DNA of 64,000 nt from Drosophila persimilis (taxonomy: Eukaryota; Arthropoda; Insecta; Diptera; Drosophilidae). Shown here in pieces: positions 11,227-23,639 of this stretch (positions are counted from its first letter, which is position 1; each line of letters opens with the position of its first letter). Made by a program: the position numbers and the translations under genes. Location: the NCBI RefSeq assembly GCF_003286085.1, contig NW_020825353.1, positions 806,001 to 870,000 on the forward strand, read 5' to 3'. The notes beneath the pieces were generated by a model. That model saw only the letters and a list, made by a program, of their open reading frames with translations, made no database searches and was not told where the DNA came from.

Positions 11227-14200
11227 TTACGTCACGTCACGCACACACACACAGAGTCGGATATAGTATTGCAACGGATCTCCGGAATATCTGCAATTAT
11301 ACGTACATATAATATCACCCAAATGTATGACGTGAGTTATATATTGAGCAATTTCTGTTGTTGTTTTGGCTTAAGTAAACAAATAAATTTTACTCGTCAC
11401 TTTCTCTTTCCTTTCTTCAATGTTTTTGGATTTGAAAACAGCTGGCAAAATATATAGATTTCCATATCATTTTTTATTAACTGCAGCGCATATTTTCCGT
11501 TCTATTTTTAAATGATTTGATTTAGCGGGTTGTCATTAATACTTTAATAGATCGTTTAAGGAATTTATGTGCAGATTGTATATTGAAGAATATCGTATCT
11601 CCCGATATTCACATATAAATATGAATATTAGTCCTTAGTGAAAGGCCAAGGATATGCCTGCGTGAGTCGATTCTTAGTATAAATCATGTGATGAAAACAC
11701 TGACAGACCTGATGACATCCCCAAGTTGAAGCAGGTGACACCATAACAAATTGTTAACATTTCTTGTTCCCTCTGTTTTGCTCTTGGCAAATGGGCTTGC
11801 TATTGTTTTCATTTTCGGGAAACGCTCGCTGCACGTGCTATACCTTTGATCAGGTGAAAAGCCAAGCCACGCCCATTAACAGAGAAGGATCGATCGAGAG
11901 GCAGATGCCCAGACAGAGATAGCGACAGGGGAAGGAAGTACCGCCCCCAATTAAGACATCAGACAGAGTGCCATTCGAAATTAGATGCGCCAATCGAGGA
12001 GGAGACAGAGTCAATTGGCCTTGAACTTTTTTGCGGCATTTATTCTCTGTCTACTTTTTCGCCCGATTTTTCAACTTTTCTACTTTTCTATTTTTCTATT
12101 TTTTGTCTCGTTTTTCGGTTTTAAATATTTTACTTTTTATTTTTGGCAGCCTGCATAGGAAATTTAATTAAGCAGAAGAATAAATAAAACGAAAAAAATG
12201 AGCTGAACAGAGTTGTACGAAAAAATAAAAGATCGTCGGACAATCGATCGATTAAGGAGGTCAAAATGCCGATCTCTTTGAAATTTCCTTAAAATGAAAT
12301 CAACTGCCTGCTTGTCCGCTTATAAGTATTTTATACAGATATTATATAGAAATTCCTCTGTAGATGAGTTGATGTGGCACCTTATGGCCGAACATATTTC
12401 ATGATTCACAGCCATCCCTTGGGGATGGACAGATTGCAGTTTCTTTTTCGGCATGAGTACCTTTACTCATTTTTTTGCTCGTCTCTCTCTTTTCCCTATA
12501 GATAGGTTGAAATTGCTTTTGGCCGTATGCCAAAAGGCTAAATGCGTTTTGGGTGCAGATGACGTTGGACCAAGAAACGCAAAAAAAGAAGAACAGATTA
12601 CAAAATTAAAAATATACACATTTAAGAGAGAAATGTACTCGGGAATAAGTAATTTATGAATTAAAGATTCATTGGAGCCTGACATAATGAGTTGGTAAAT
12701 AACAGAAGATCACCGAATCACAGAGAAAAAATGGCTGAGGAGAGTTCATCGAAGTCTTGTAAATTTACTTTTAAATTTATATTACCCTTAGGCTTTCTCT
12801 CTATTTTTTCCCAAAAAATATTACTCATATAAATAATAATTGATAATGCAAGCCTAACATAAATGAAATATATTCATAACAAACAAAATAAATAAAATAG
12901 AAACAAAATGAAAAGACTTCTATAAATAGATCTACGACAACATACATATGTACGTACATATGTCTTGTCGTCTTTCAGTTCTGTTTTATGGCCAAAGTAA
13001 CATTTCCGTTGTATTATTTTTGGCATTTGCCCACTTTCTTCATTGGCTTGAATCATTGAATCTTTGGCTTGTTTCGACCGTAACCGAAAGATACTTGTAC
13101 TGCGCTCCTCTTTTAAGTAGCCCCACACGCACTGGGTAGAATTGGGAGACAGAGCCATAAAGCAGCTTAATTGAATTAAATTGGTGGAAATGTAGTGGAA
13201 TTGATATTACTTCAAGTGGTTAACGCAATAAAAATAACTTTGCATTATTCTTGATTGGTTCACATCACGTCTCTGTCTGTGCTGTGGAATGAAGTCAAGG
13301 TGCTGTTGAGGTGTCAATTCTGTAGATAAAAGATACCTACATTCTCCGTTTATTTACTAATTTAATAAGCTCTTTTCTTATGTATGTTTTAAGAAGTGCG
13401 CATTTGTCAAAACCGTTTCAAAAGTGGAGCTAAGCTACACCCCTAGGATACAAATATTCATTGCCTTGAAGAGTACCCCAAAAGTAACTGAAACTAAAAC
13501 AAAATCTTAAATATCACTCGAAGATGCTTGCGAAATTTCGAATCTGTGTAAGATGCAGTTCTTCAATTGTAATAAACAATTATCTTAAAGATTTACATTC
13601 CAATCTTCAAAATCAGCAAGTCAAATTCCAATGGCGCACTTTCGAATGCATTTATTCATCCACACATGAAACACGATCTTCGATCAGTGATCCGTTACCA
13701 GTGCTGAATTCAATACCATAGTCGCTGTAATGGGCAATCAATCGGAAAATAGATATAGAATATCTTCAGAGCCTTCAGAGGTTCTCGCAGATCTTCTAAA
13801 ATATGTATTTACAACCTGATGATCGGACACGCTTTGATGCGCCACAGATACACAGACAGAGAGTGGCTTTAGCTTATCTCTGGGATCGCACAGATGCATT
13901 TGTCATGTCAATTAGTTAGTCACTGCTCCTCCGAAGCTTTTCACAAGTTATATAGATGCGCCATTAGCCGTTCGATTAGATGTTTCTAGGCCTACTATTA
14001 GCATTTGCCGGTCGCCGGCTTATCACCTGAACTACACATGATATTTGCGAGTGGGCGATGAGTTCTGGGCTCTGGGTTCTGTTGGTGTAGCAATTGTAGC
14101 ACTAGCACTTTTAATCGTGCTGCGGCGTCGTTTCGATTATGAAAACTGATAACAAAATTTGCAATTTTATTTATAGCAATCGGAATTGACCCGGACCGGG

Positions 14201-14745
14201 AATGGTTTTTCGAGCCGATACTCATACTCTCCCTAGTGCACTCTCCCTGGATGTGCGCTGGCTCACTTACACTCGCCCGGCGGCCAGACCTATCTGGTGA
14301 TATAATCGATCCACTTGGTAGCCCACCGCTGGTAGAGCCAAACTTTTAGTGGTCTGTCTGTGGAAATTAATTCCTTGAGAAGGCGCCGAAGGAACCGAAG
14401 GAACAACTACTGCGTCGGGCAGATGGCATCTGGGACATCGGACATCCACAGACTCGAAACTCGAACTCGAAACTGCACCACGTCTGCAGCGTCACGGTGT
14501 CGGGCGTGCACTGAATACAAAAACGATCTGTTTTGTTTTGTTTTTGGCATTCAGCAAAATTCAACCTGATTGATAAGGCAATATAGGATCGGTTCGGATC
14601 GAATCGGAATCGAAATCGAAGCGCACCAGAATCGCAAATCGCAGCCAAACACCAGCCAACGTTGTCTGCTGTCTGCTGCTGCTGCCCTCACACTGATCGC
14701 GCCCTCAGTCCGCAGTCCAACACTCCTCCCTCCATCCATCCATGG

Positions 14746-14809
14746 CTGCATCTGCATCTGTATATGTGCATCTGTATCAGTATCTGTATTTGTATCTGTA
14801 TCTGTATCT
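14746..14809. repeat. TGTATC/TGCATC hexamer array
   Basis: Imperfect hexamer repeats (TGCATC, TGTATC, AGTATC) cover about 64 nt. The chance open frames here only read the repeat. Confidence 0.8.
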
Positions 14810-17800
14810 CAGGGTGTATGTGTAATCGTCGCAGTGCATCCCAAAAGGTAACTGCAGCCGCCGCCGATGCCGATGGCGATGGCGCTGGCGATGTCGATGC
14901 TGTGCAGCGGCCGTCAGGCTGTCGCTTCTATAGACGGATGCTCGTGATCAGTGACGTCGCCAGCCTCGAATGTCTGTCTCAATATTAATCTTAGCTAACT
15001 GCTCTTCGGATCACCCTTCCGAACGGGGGATGTTACACTTAGCGAAACGGTTTATCATACAATTGAATTTCGAATGTTCGCATTGAATTCAAACTCTCTT
15101 TGAAATTAATGTATTAAAATATATAGAATAAAAATGTGTAGATTCTTTAAATTCTTCAAGCCAATATTCTTTAACCAAAGTATTTGCAGGCTACTCCCAT
15201 TTCGATTATGCCATTCAACAGATTGGGATTATTGCAATAAATTGGTAAGTACTCGAACATATTGCTATCTGTCATATCTCCAGCTTTGCACATAAACCAA
15301 AGATAAACCAAATACACGACAGATAACTAATACCATAAATATGGGTAAGGGGACTATTGATCAGCGTGTCTAATTGCTCTCAGCTCTAAGCCTGTTTCTG
15401 CCTCGGACGAGCGCCCGCTGTGATTGTGGGTTGCCATGTTGGCCGATATGCGATATGCATCTAATCAGCCTATCGGTTGTCGGTTGTTGGTTGTTGCTTG
15501 TTGGTGGTTAAACTTGCGATTAGGTTTATGGGTTCAGCGCCAAATTGTGATTGTTTGGACACAGGCGCCGGAGTAGTTTGCAGTTCTGATTTTGCAGGCC
15601 TCAACATTTAAAGTTGGACGGATGAGTGACAGTAGGTGACAGTAGGAGACAGCAGCTGATAAGAAGCTGATACTATGCGGATCGTTGAACTGCCCCACTA
15701 GACAAACAGGTTTAGACAGATCCAACCACAACTAGAAGTCATTAAAGTCCTAACAATCAATTAATTAAGACATTTATTCGTTTTTTGATCTGTTCAACGA
15801 GTGGCGATAAGATAAGATTGGTGCTAAAAATGTTTGAGGTTAATCTAATAATGGAATAATGTATAGCTAAAAATATGGTAAGTTAATTTAAAGGTACATA
15901 TAAGCGGATCTTCGAGGGGGATTCTGGACTTTGAAGATAAGGCAATTTGTGCAAATACTTCGAAATACTTTCAGATAGATAGTGCTACTGTATAGAGCAC
16001 CAGGGCTCATTAGAAAACATTTATACGCTGTCATTCACTGTCGCATATATCATCAGGCATAAGTTCCTGTCAAAAACGCCCAGACCGGCAAGTGCCGCCC
16101 ACGCTTTAAAGATAGATACATATAGTACTATATGTGTTCGAATACGTGTGTTCCCTCCATCAACAAACCACAACAGCTGACTGCCTGACTGACTGTCTGA
16201 CTGGCTTTTCCTTTTATTTATAAATAAACCGAAATTAAGAATATATATTTCTTTATGGTAAATTAGCTCAAAACTTAGACGGACCTACGTAACACGCGCG
16301 GCGCCGCACTCCACTTGCGTGCCTCTTGTTTTGGTTTTGGGATTGGTTTAGGGTTTGTGTTTTGGGGAAGGGAATCGATTTGCATCGGAACTCCATAACA
16401 ATCAATATATACATATACAGAGTATACGGAATGGCTTTCACGAGCCTTGTTCCAAGCGCTAATTTGTTGTCGGTAATTTGTTGCTGTTGTATCTAACAGA
16501 TACTCTGCGCTTGTGTGAGTGCGTGTGCCCCGGTCCCGTGGATGTGGGGGTGGTGTTCTCACTCATTTTTTCTGCTTTTCGGCTGGCGCGTGTTTTTTGT
16601 ATGCTTTTTTTTTATTTTTTATTTATATTTGTATGACATTGCTACCCAACGAAATGTCAAAAGCAAACAAAGCCAAGAGCCGTGACCAGCAGCAACAAAA
16701 ACAAAGCCACAGGAAAAACGCTTGCGCTGTGTCTGAAAACACAGTTACAGACACACAGATACTACTGGTGGGGGCAGATACTTTCGCTTTCCTCCTTTTA
16801 TGATTATTGTTTGGGTTTGAAGATGTGGGGTTTGCGATTGCTTTTTCCATAGATTGTGATAACGAGACATTGTTTTGGATTGTTTTGCTTTGATTGGGGA
16901 TGGTTAAGGAAGAGTACGTCCTGGAAGTACGTCAAGAAAGTCAGATTTCTTATGTAAGCATTTGGGTGCGTAAAGTAAAACGTAAATGATATTAGGAAAG
17001 TGCGTTAATATATGAGAAAGCTGGTGGGGCTGCACCTTATTACTTTACATTTTCGTCTGATTAAAGGATCATAATAAGAAGCTGTGTGGAATCTGCATAG
17101 AAACTGCATTGAAAACTAATTGATTCTCAACTTCTTTCGGAAAATTGAAGAACAATAAACCGGTTTATCCACTGTATATTCCAATCTATAGAATACGCAA
17201 GACTATAATTCAACTTAATTTTTATAGTCTGGTAGATGAAACTTGAACTCCCTGAACTTGTCCCCAATTGTTCCGACTCTCTCTCGCTCTCCGGCTTAAT
17301 TCATGTTTTGGTTCAGCTTCCATCGCAATGACTTTAGATGCCACAATCAATGTCAAATGTATCTCATGGATACACGCACATGGTAATTGCAAAAAGAGCA
17401 AGCAAGAATTATCACGCAATCGTTTGGCATATACGACATTATCATACATATATCTAGAACACGCACTTAATTATGCTTCCACCTTACTTATGTATTTACA
17501 TATATTGTAGGAAATATGATGGAATGATTACCAACCTGTAGTTTTAATATAATTCCAAGGCGTTCCTTTTTTGGCCTTTGCCAAAGTTCTTCTCGCTCTC
17601 GCACAGGCGTAGCAATAAAAAAAAAGAATTAGTTGTCAAAAGCTGTCGCATAAATATCGCCTACATATACCAATTCTCTATATAGCATACTATAAATGTG
17701 GCGGTCGGCCTTTTAGGTATTGCGTGCCTTTTTGTCGTTATGTAGTCGTCCAAGAAAGTGACCCAATATGTGGGGCGAAAGGTCACCGAAGGATTGCGTC

Positions 17801-19562
17801 TGAACGTGAACTTTCACTTTCACTCACTTTCACACACACACATATACACCTTCACTTTTGAGTTTGGGGGCCGCCAGAGGGCGTTAGTTGCTTAGATAAC
17901 ACTTTCCTTGAATGGAATTTTTGTATTTTCTTCAGATATGTTTTATTTCATTTATTTCTGCAGTTCATTTATTTTAAGAGAAAAAAATTGTTTATTTCAA
18001 TTTGAAAAAAAAAGTAAACCGGATAGTTTTCTACTATATCTTTTCACTCGCGTTCCATTCAAAAGTTTTTGATTTGGGTTAAGGCTTTGGTTTTGATAAG
18101 GACTCGGTGTGTGTTTTGGTTTCAGGGTTCTGAGAGGAAGGGTCTCAATCTACAAAAAAAATTCACTCGGCCTGCACACGAAAATCGGACAATATCTTGT
18201 AGATTTTCACGGTTATCTTAAGTTTTTATTTATTTTTTTTGTTTTGGTTTGGAATCCGTTTTTGTGTATTTTTATTTTATATTTATTTTTATTTTATTAT
18301 GATTTTGCGCCAGCGCTGAGTGGCAGCCGTGGCAGCAGCGCCCGTTGTAGTGGCAACATTGGCGACTTGGTCGCAATAAGAGTGTCATTCAAGGGCATTG
18401 CAAGGTCGCAGCAGTTGCGTCTTTCGCCCACTGGCGGCCGAGAGGCGAGAGCAGAGCGTCGACAGCCGACAACCGCATGGCGCGGCGGGGCGGCCTCTTT
18501 TTTTTCTCCGATACACAGATACCAAAGATTTTTTGAGAAATATTTCGCGTATTATTTCTCGTTTCAGCTACTGTTCTTTTCGTGCAAAAAAAAAAAACAG
18601 CCCACAGAGAGAGCGAGAGCCGCTGCGCTTTAATTATTATTAATTTTCATATCGTTGTATCTCAAAGATACATTTACTTGTCGAACATCTAGTTTTAGCT
18701 GCAAGCGGCTTTGGCCTCTCTTGAATCTCGTTTTGGATCGCCCGTTTGGCCGTCCTGTCGTGTGGCAACTGAGGCAGTATCGCCAAAAGCTGCAACCTTG
18801 CCAGGTCGCCTTGCTTGTTCTCATTCGCTCTCTCTCTCTCTCTGTGTTTGTCTCTGTGGGCGGTTTTTGGGTGGCTACGCCAGAGAGCGCAGTGGGGCAA
18901 ACAATTGAGAGAATGTTGGAAACTCAATTGGCACAGTGGCTGAAATGTGTGGAATCCAACTTTCCTACGGGCTCTGAGTGTATCTTAAGGGGATCATACA
19001 TATGTATTTCGCCATGTATTCGCCATAAATTTGAATTTTATGTAATTTACTTACATATGGCGAAAAAACGAAAAATAGCCAAAGAAAATTGTGTTTAACG
19101 TTTCTACAATTCAACTCCACCTACCGCAATTGATAATTTGGCCCCACTGTGCAGCAATTGTTTGCTGTGGGCACTCTCCCTTTAGCGTCTCTCTCTCAGT
19201 TGGCTCTCAGTTGTGACTATCTCTATCGCTCCTCTACTGGGGTCGGTTGCCCGTCCGTCATGTGTGGAGCCGGCATTTCTATCGTATTTGTTTTGTTTCT
19301 TCAGAACATTTTTGTTTGGTTTATATTTGCATTCTTTAATTGTTTGTTCAATTTTGTTGTTTGTTTCATTTTACGATTAATTGTTTTATTTTCTTTTTAG
19401 CCAGCAGTCCGGCCAGTGTAACTGAGAGGATTATACACACAGATACACACATATTTGTGTATGGTACATTCCGCTCATTATTATTTTTAAAGTGCGTTGA
19501 CTTCGGGGCTTCAGTAGCTGCAAATTCTTGATCCATTTACATGGGCATTGCATTTCTTTGAG

Positions 19563-19608
19563 GCAGATACAGATGCAGATACAGCTGCAGATACAGATGC
19601 AAATGCAG
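19563..19608. repeat. GATACA/GATGCA hexamer array
   Basis: Imperfect hexamers alternate CAGATA and CAGATG-type units. GATACA is the reverse complement of the TGTATC unit at 14746-14809. Confidence 0.8.
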
Positions 19609-20266
19609 TCAAACACATGGTCGTGCCACCACCCTCTCTTTTGCTGCTCTCTTCTCTCTTTGCTTGTCAGTATTCTCTTTGCTGTTCCATTTTCATCTGT
19701 GGGTCAACTAGCGACTACTTTCGCTTTCATTTCTCTGCGACGGCGCTCTGAACCACAACTAATTCAATTCCGCCTGAGCTCCACCTCCCCTCTCGTGCGG
19801 GTCCCCCTGGATGGCCCCCTAGTGTGACAGAGAGACAGAAAACCTAGCCCGAATAATATTTGCTTTAAATTCGGCTCTATTCATCACATGACAATAAATT
19901 AACTGCAATTAGTTGGAAATTTCGGCACAGGTGTCTCTAATTAGACTCTTAGACAATGAATGAACTAATTTAACTCATTTCAGTTAGCATTTCAAGCTAT
20001 TATTATTGATAGATAGATAGATGATACACCTAGATATACCAGATATCAGGTGGGCACCGAGATTAATGCTTAAGCCGCAGGACCGACTCGATTTTTTCTG
20101 ATTTTCCCATATTTTTTCGCTATCATCAAGAGGGATTCCACGCCCGATTGGCCCGCATACATATCTCTTATACAGCGATAAGGAAAAACAAATCGGGTAT
20201 ACGGCTATGATAACAAAGTAACGGTCCATACTGGTCCATACAAAACACACGTTGCAGACATTTTCG

Positions 20267-20305
20267 AATTCTGCTACATGTCAACTACACTACGATGTAG
20301 TATGT
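20267..20305 (+). repeat. 39-nt dispersed repeat, copy 1
   Basis: It begins AATTCTGCTACATGTC and contains inverted arms CTACAT...ATGTAG. A second copy about 876 nt downstream matches at roughly 35 of 39 positions in the same orientation. Confidence 0.6.
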
Positions 20306-21143
20306 ACAATTCGCGACAGAGACACTTGGTCGCAAAATTTGTAATGTTTTCCGCCATAGACTGCTTTGTTTGTTGTATTTTTGTTGTGCTAGAAACAAAT
20401 TGAATGATATTTAATACACAAATTGATACGGTATGGCCCCCAATACTTACATGCATTTTCCACCCAAAAGTATGCTCTTTACAATTTCTTGCCTATAATA
20501 TCGATTGTCTTGCGTCTTTCACAATCCTGTAGCTGTTACATAATCAGCATCTTTCCGCCCCCGCAACGGACGAAGACTATTAAATTTAATTTTTAGAGTT
20601 ATTTTAAGGAACATAGAGTATAGAAACTTTCCTTCGCAGGTTTTTGCATTTCCGTTCTCTCAAATCGTAGAGCAACTGATGCATATCCCTGGATTGCATT
20701 TATATTCTTATCACGCATTGACCTTCCAAAAATGCAACTTTGGCGCGCAGCTCCACCGACTATCCAGTCGACTTTATCTGTAGTTATCGTGTAGTTACCA
20801 TGTCAAAAAAGGTACAATTTTGCTGAACTTTTGCTGCTTAAACCTAATTTTAGACAAAATGAAAAAAGAGGGAGTCCCTAAAATTAGCCAGTCATATAAA
20901 AAGTTATTTCATTAATCGGATAAAATTACGAGTTCAAGGCTGGAGGTCTAGTAATGGAGTAATGGAGCTAGTAATGGAGCTAGTAATGGACAGAGAACGA
21001 TTAAGCCATTGTCGACTAGTGAAAGAAGGAATTTTACCGCTGTTCAGTCAGTAAGTTTAAGTAAAGATAAGTAAAGATAGGATTGACTTACAAGAGTAAT
21101 AATAATTATTATTTTTATTCTGTTTAAATAACGGAGATTTTTT

Positions 21144-21182
21144 AATTCTGCTACATTTCAACTACACAAAGATGTAGTAAGT
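21144..21182 (+). repeat. 39-nt dispersed repeat, copy 2
   Basis: It begins AATTCTGCTACATTTC, with about four differences from copy 1. It lies just upstream of the GGTATATTTT motifs and M1BP-type promoter of the HD-domain gene. Confidence 0.6.
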
Positions 21183-21271
21183 TCGGCATATTTACGGTAT
21201 ATTTTGAAAATGAGACGGTATATTTTGGTATATATTGAGGGTCATACGGTTTTACTTTATCAATAAATTCG

Positions 21272-21282
21272 CGGTCACACTT
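21272..21282 (+). promoter_or_regulatory. M1BP (Ohler motif 1) promoter element
   Basis: CGGTCACACTT matches the Drosophila motif 1 consensus YGGTCACACTR except at the last base. It sits about 150 nt before the first ATG of the HD-domain gene. Several GGTATATTTT-like motifs lie just upstream (about 21195-21236), a pairing often seen in broadly expressed Drosophila promoters. Confidence 0.6.
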
Positions 21283-21429
21283 GTTACATATTTATATATT
21301 TTTTTTGGCAAGTTTCCGATGACATTAATAAATTGAAAGTTTGAGGAAGCCGTCAAAACGTCGTGTCCGTGGCTTAGCTTGTATTTCGGTCGCGCAATCG
21401 TTCGATCAAGAAACGGGAATCCATTCAGA

Positions 21430-23111
21430 ATGTCCGCCAGCCTCATTCTTTCCGGGGACTACCGCGACCATGGCGCCCAACAACCATGCCAGCAACAACA
21501 ACAACTGTTGCACCAGCAAGCTCCCCTGCATTCAGTACTCCCGTATGTAAGTGGTTGCCATGGTAGCGGCCCAGCTGTAGCGTCCCTCAGCTGCGCTGTG
21601 GCATTAGTATGCGTGCCGTGTAGCTGAGTGGTGTCTGAAAATGGGTTTGATCTGTGACAGTTTCTTCACTTGGGGGAAACCCATTCCTATCAGTTAGAGC
21701 TAGCCAGTCGCGGCAGAAGCATGAGCTTGATCTTATAAGCCGCTAAGATTTATATATATATTTATTAGAGTTTATAAAGAACCAGTTAGCAAGTCTAAAG
21801 TCCCACCCTTTCAGATGCTTATCGAAGATGAGGTGCACGGAGTTATTGAGCTGCCGAGCCACATACAGGAGATTGTGGAGCACCCGCTGTTTCAACGCCT
21901 GAAGAAGATTCATCAGCTAGGCCTAGTGGCGTGGGTGATAGCACCACATGCTAATCAGAAACGCTACGATCATTGTTTGGGGTAAGCCTCACAAACATCA
22001 TAATTTCGACCTAATTCTGAAGCCGATCTCTTCCAGCACCTACAAAAGCGCCCAGGAGCACTTGAGAGCTATTGAGCGCAACTCTAAATATGAGACTAAG
22101 CTGCCCGATTGGTGTCGAAAGGCGGTAGAGATAGCAGCTCTCCTGCACGACATCGGTCACGGACCGATGTCGCATGCCTGGGAAAAAGCTTCCCATAACA
22201 AATTCAATGTAAGATTCGTGGTCTTGGACGAACTTGTATTATTATTTTTTGCATTTTTTCTTGTTCTTTTCATTCAATAGCACGAGGAAAATGCTCTGGA
22301 CTGCGTGGATCGCATATTCAATGATGCCCGCCACCCGGAGCTTGTGGCTTTGCGGGATGAAGGTAGTGGCCGTGGAGTTCGGCTAATAAAGGCATTAATA
22401 TTGGGCGACACTGAGTACCTGAACTTTCCAATGATGGGGCATGCCTACATCTTTGACATCGTGCACAATAATCGCTGCGGCTTGGATGTGGACAAGTGGG
22501 ACTACCTCCGACGCGACAATAAACGTCTCAAAATACTCGGCCCTGAAGAGATGGACTTTGATAATATATTTCTTAAATCACGCATATCACAGGACGGCCA
22601 ACGTATTGAGTATCGTTATGATGACTATCATCGCATCTATACTTTGTTCGCGGCACGAGCGCGTCTCCATGTTGAGGCCTATCAGCATCCAAAAAATGCA
22701 GCTGCAGAAAAGATCTTCGTGGATTTGGTACAGCGTTTGGCGCCGCAGATGTTTGACCTTCGATCCAAGGACGCTGGCTGGTTGAATCTGGATGATGACT
22801 ATATCCTGGAGATGGTCAAAAATGATCCAATGGCCGCATATATCCGTGAACCTCAACGCGTTGTCGAACTGCCATCTCTCGATTGTTCAGGTGCCAATGC
22901 CTTACCCGTTAGCAGAATCATCGAGGGACCTGGCAGTACTATGAAGCCCGATAAGGCTTTCGCTTTGTATGGCGATAAGCGGTATGAAAAACTACCTATA
23001 TTATTATTCGGAAATGATTTGTGATTTCTTTGTTTTATTTATAGCAAGAAGCGTAAAATCAATCGATGTCTGAGTGCAACAACATTCAACAAGTGCTTTA
23101 CATTGGAATGA
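21430..23111 (+). CDS. SAMHD1-like HD-domain dNTP triphosphohydrolase candidate
   Basis: The model is join(21430..21546, 21815..21981, 22037..22208, 22281..22981, 23045..23111), 407 residues, all junctions in phase. The metal-binding HD set known from SAMHD1 is complete: His92 (KRYDHCLG), His132-Asp133 ([12 protein letters not shown]) and Asp223 (GLDVDKWDY). A following His (His153, NHEEN) and an AYQH motif also match the family. It would be expected to cleave dNTPs to deoxynucleosides plus triphosphate. There is no SAM domain; the N-terminus is short and Gln-rich. The C-terminus ends about where KKRK, possibly a nuclear signal, and a short tail appear, so the protein lacks the C-terminal regulatory part of vertebrate SAMHD1. 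ATG 21430 is the frame that joins exon 2; ATG 21470 (MAPNN) is out of frame with it. Activity is inferred. It is tail-to-tail with pipe. Confidence 0.85.
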
Positions 23112-23639
23112 AAATGCGCAGCACAATCTTCACAATAATTTCTAAGAATTGAGAGAAATTTTCGTTGTTTTTTATGTTCCATTTTTATGTTTCTGTTTGC
23201 CTAGTATGTATTCTTGTGTTACTCTTGACATTTTTTTTAGACATTGATTGAAGAACAAAACTCAGTTTTATTATTGATTTTATTCCCCGTTCGACAACAA
23301 ACAGAGTCCAAAGCCGAAGTGTTCTTAGAATAATCATTTATTATTTAGTACATTCTATCATCATACGTTTTCTTAAAACTAGAATACTAACACAAAAATT
23401 TCAACAGTTCACTTGAAGACATCACAATTCGAATTCAGGTCTTTCTAACCTTAAGTACACACTAATCAATATAAATATAAGATGTATTTTTGATAACCAA
23501 TTTGAAATATACACAAGAGAAAACAATTAATTTGCTACAACATACGATAATGGGGGGAACTTCTTAGCTGACTACAGTTTCGAGTATAATTTTGAGTGTT
23601 TGTTTGTTCGTCTATACAATGCATTTGCAATATTTGATC
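23112..23639. other. convergent 3' region between the HD-domain gene and pipe
   Basis: This AT-rich spacer must hold both 3' UTRs. Minus-strand AATAAA hexamers (plus TTTATT) occur near 23337-23342 for the last pipe cassette. No clear plus-strand AATAAA is seen close to the HD-gene stop. Confidence 0.5.
23337..23342 (-). terminator. pip: poly(A) signal AATAAA, pipe cassette 10
   Basis: A minus-strand canonical hexamer about 300 nt past the cassette 10 stop, in the convergent spacer with the HD-domain gene. Another lies near 23264. Confidence 0.4.

Larger units (their letters stand above)
11227..21271. other. about 10 kb without a supportable gene, upstream of Gbs-76A
   Basis: I see no coding gene on either strand. 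Long open frames (for example 14662-14988 and 18109-18633) are made of simple repeats or low-complexity sequence. The region may contain non-coding 5' exons and enhancers of Gbs-76A, but none can be fixed from sequence. Marked contents are a TGTATC-type hexamer array (14746-14809), its reverse-complement type (19563-19608), short TC tracts near 18829-18842, and a 39-nt sequence present twice (20267-20305 and 21144-21182). Confidence 0.45.

Noticed and set aside
21470..21546. ATG at 21470 ([12 protein letters not shown]) as the start of the HD-domain protein
   Set aside because: Its frame does not join exon 2 at 21815, whereas the ATG at 21430 does.
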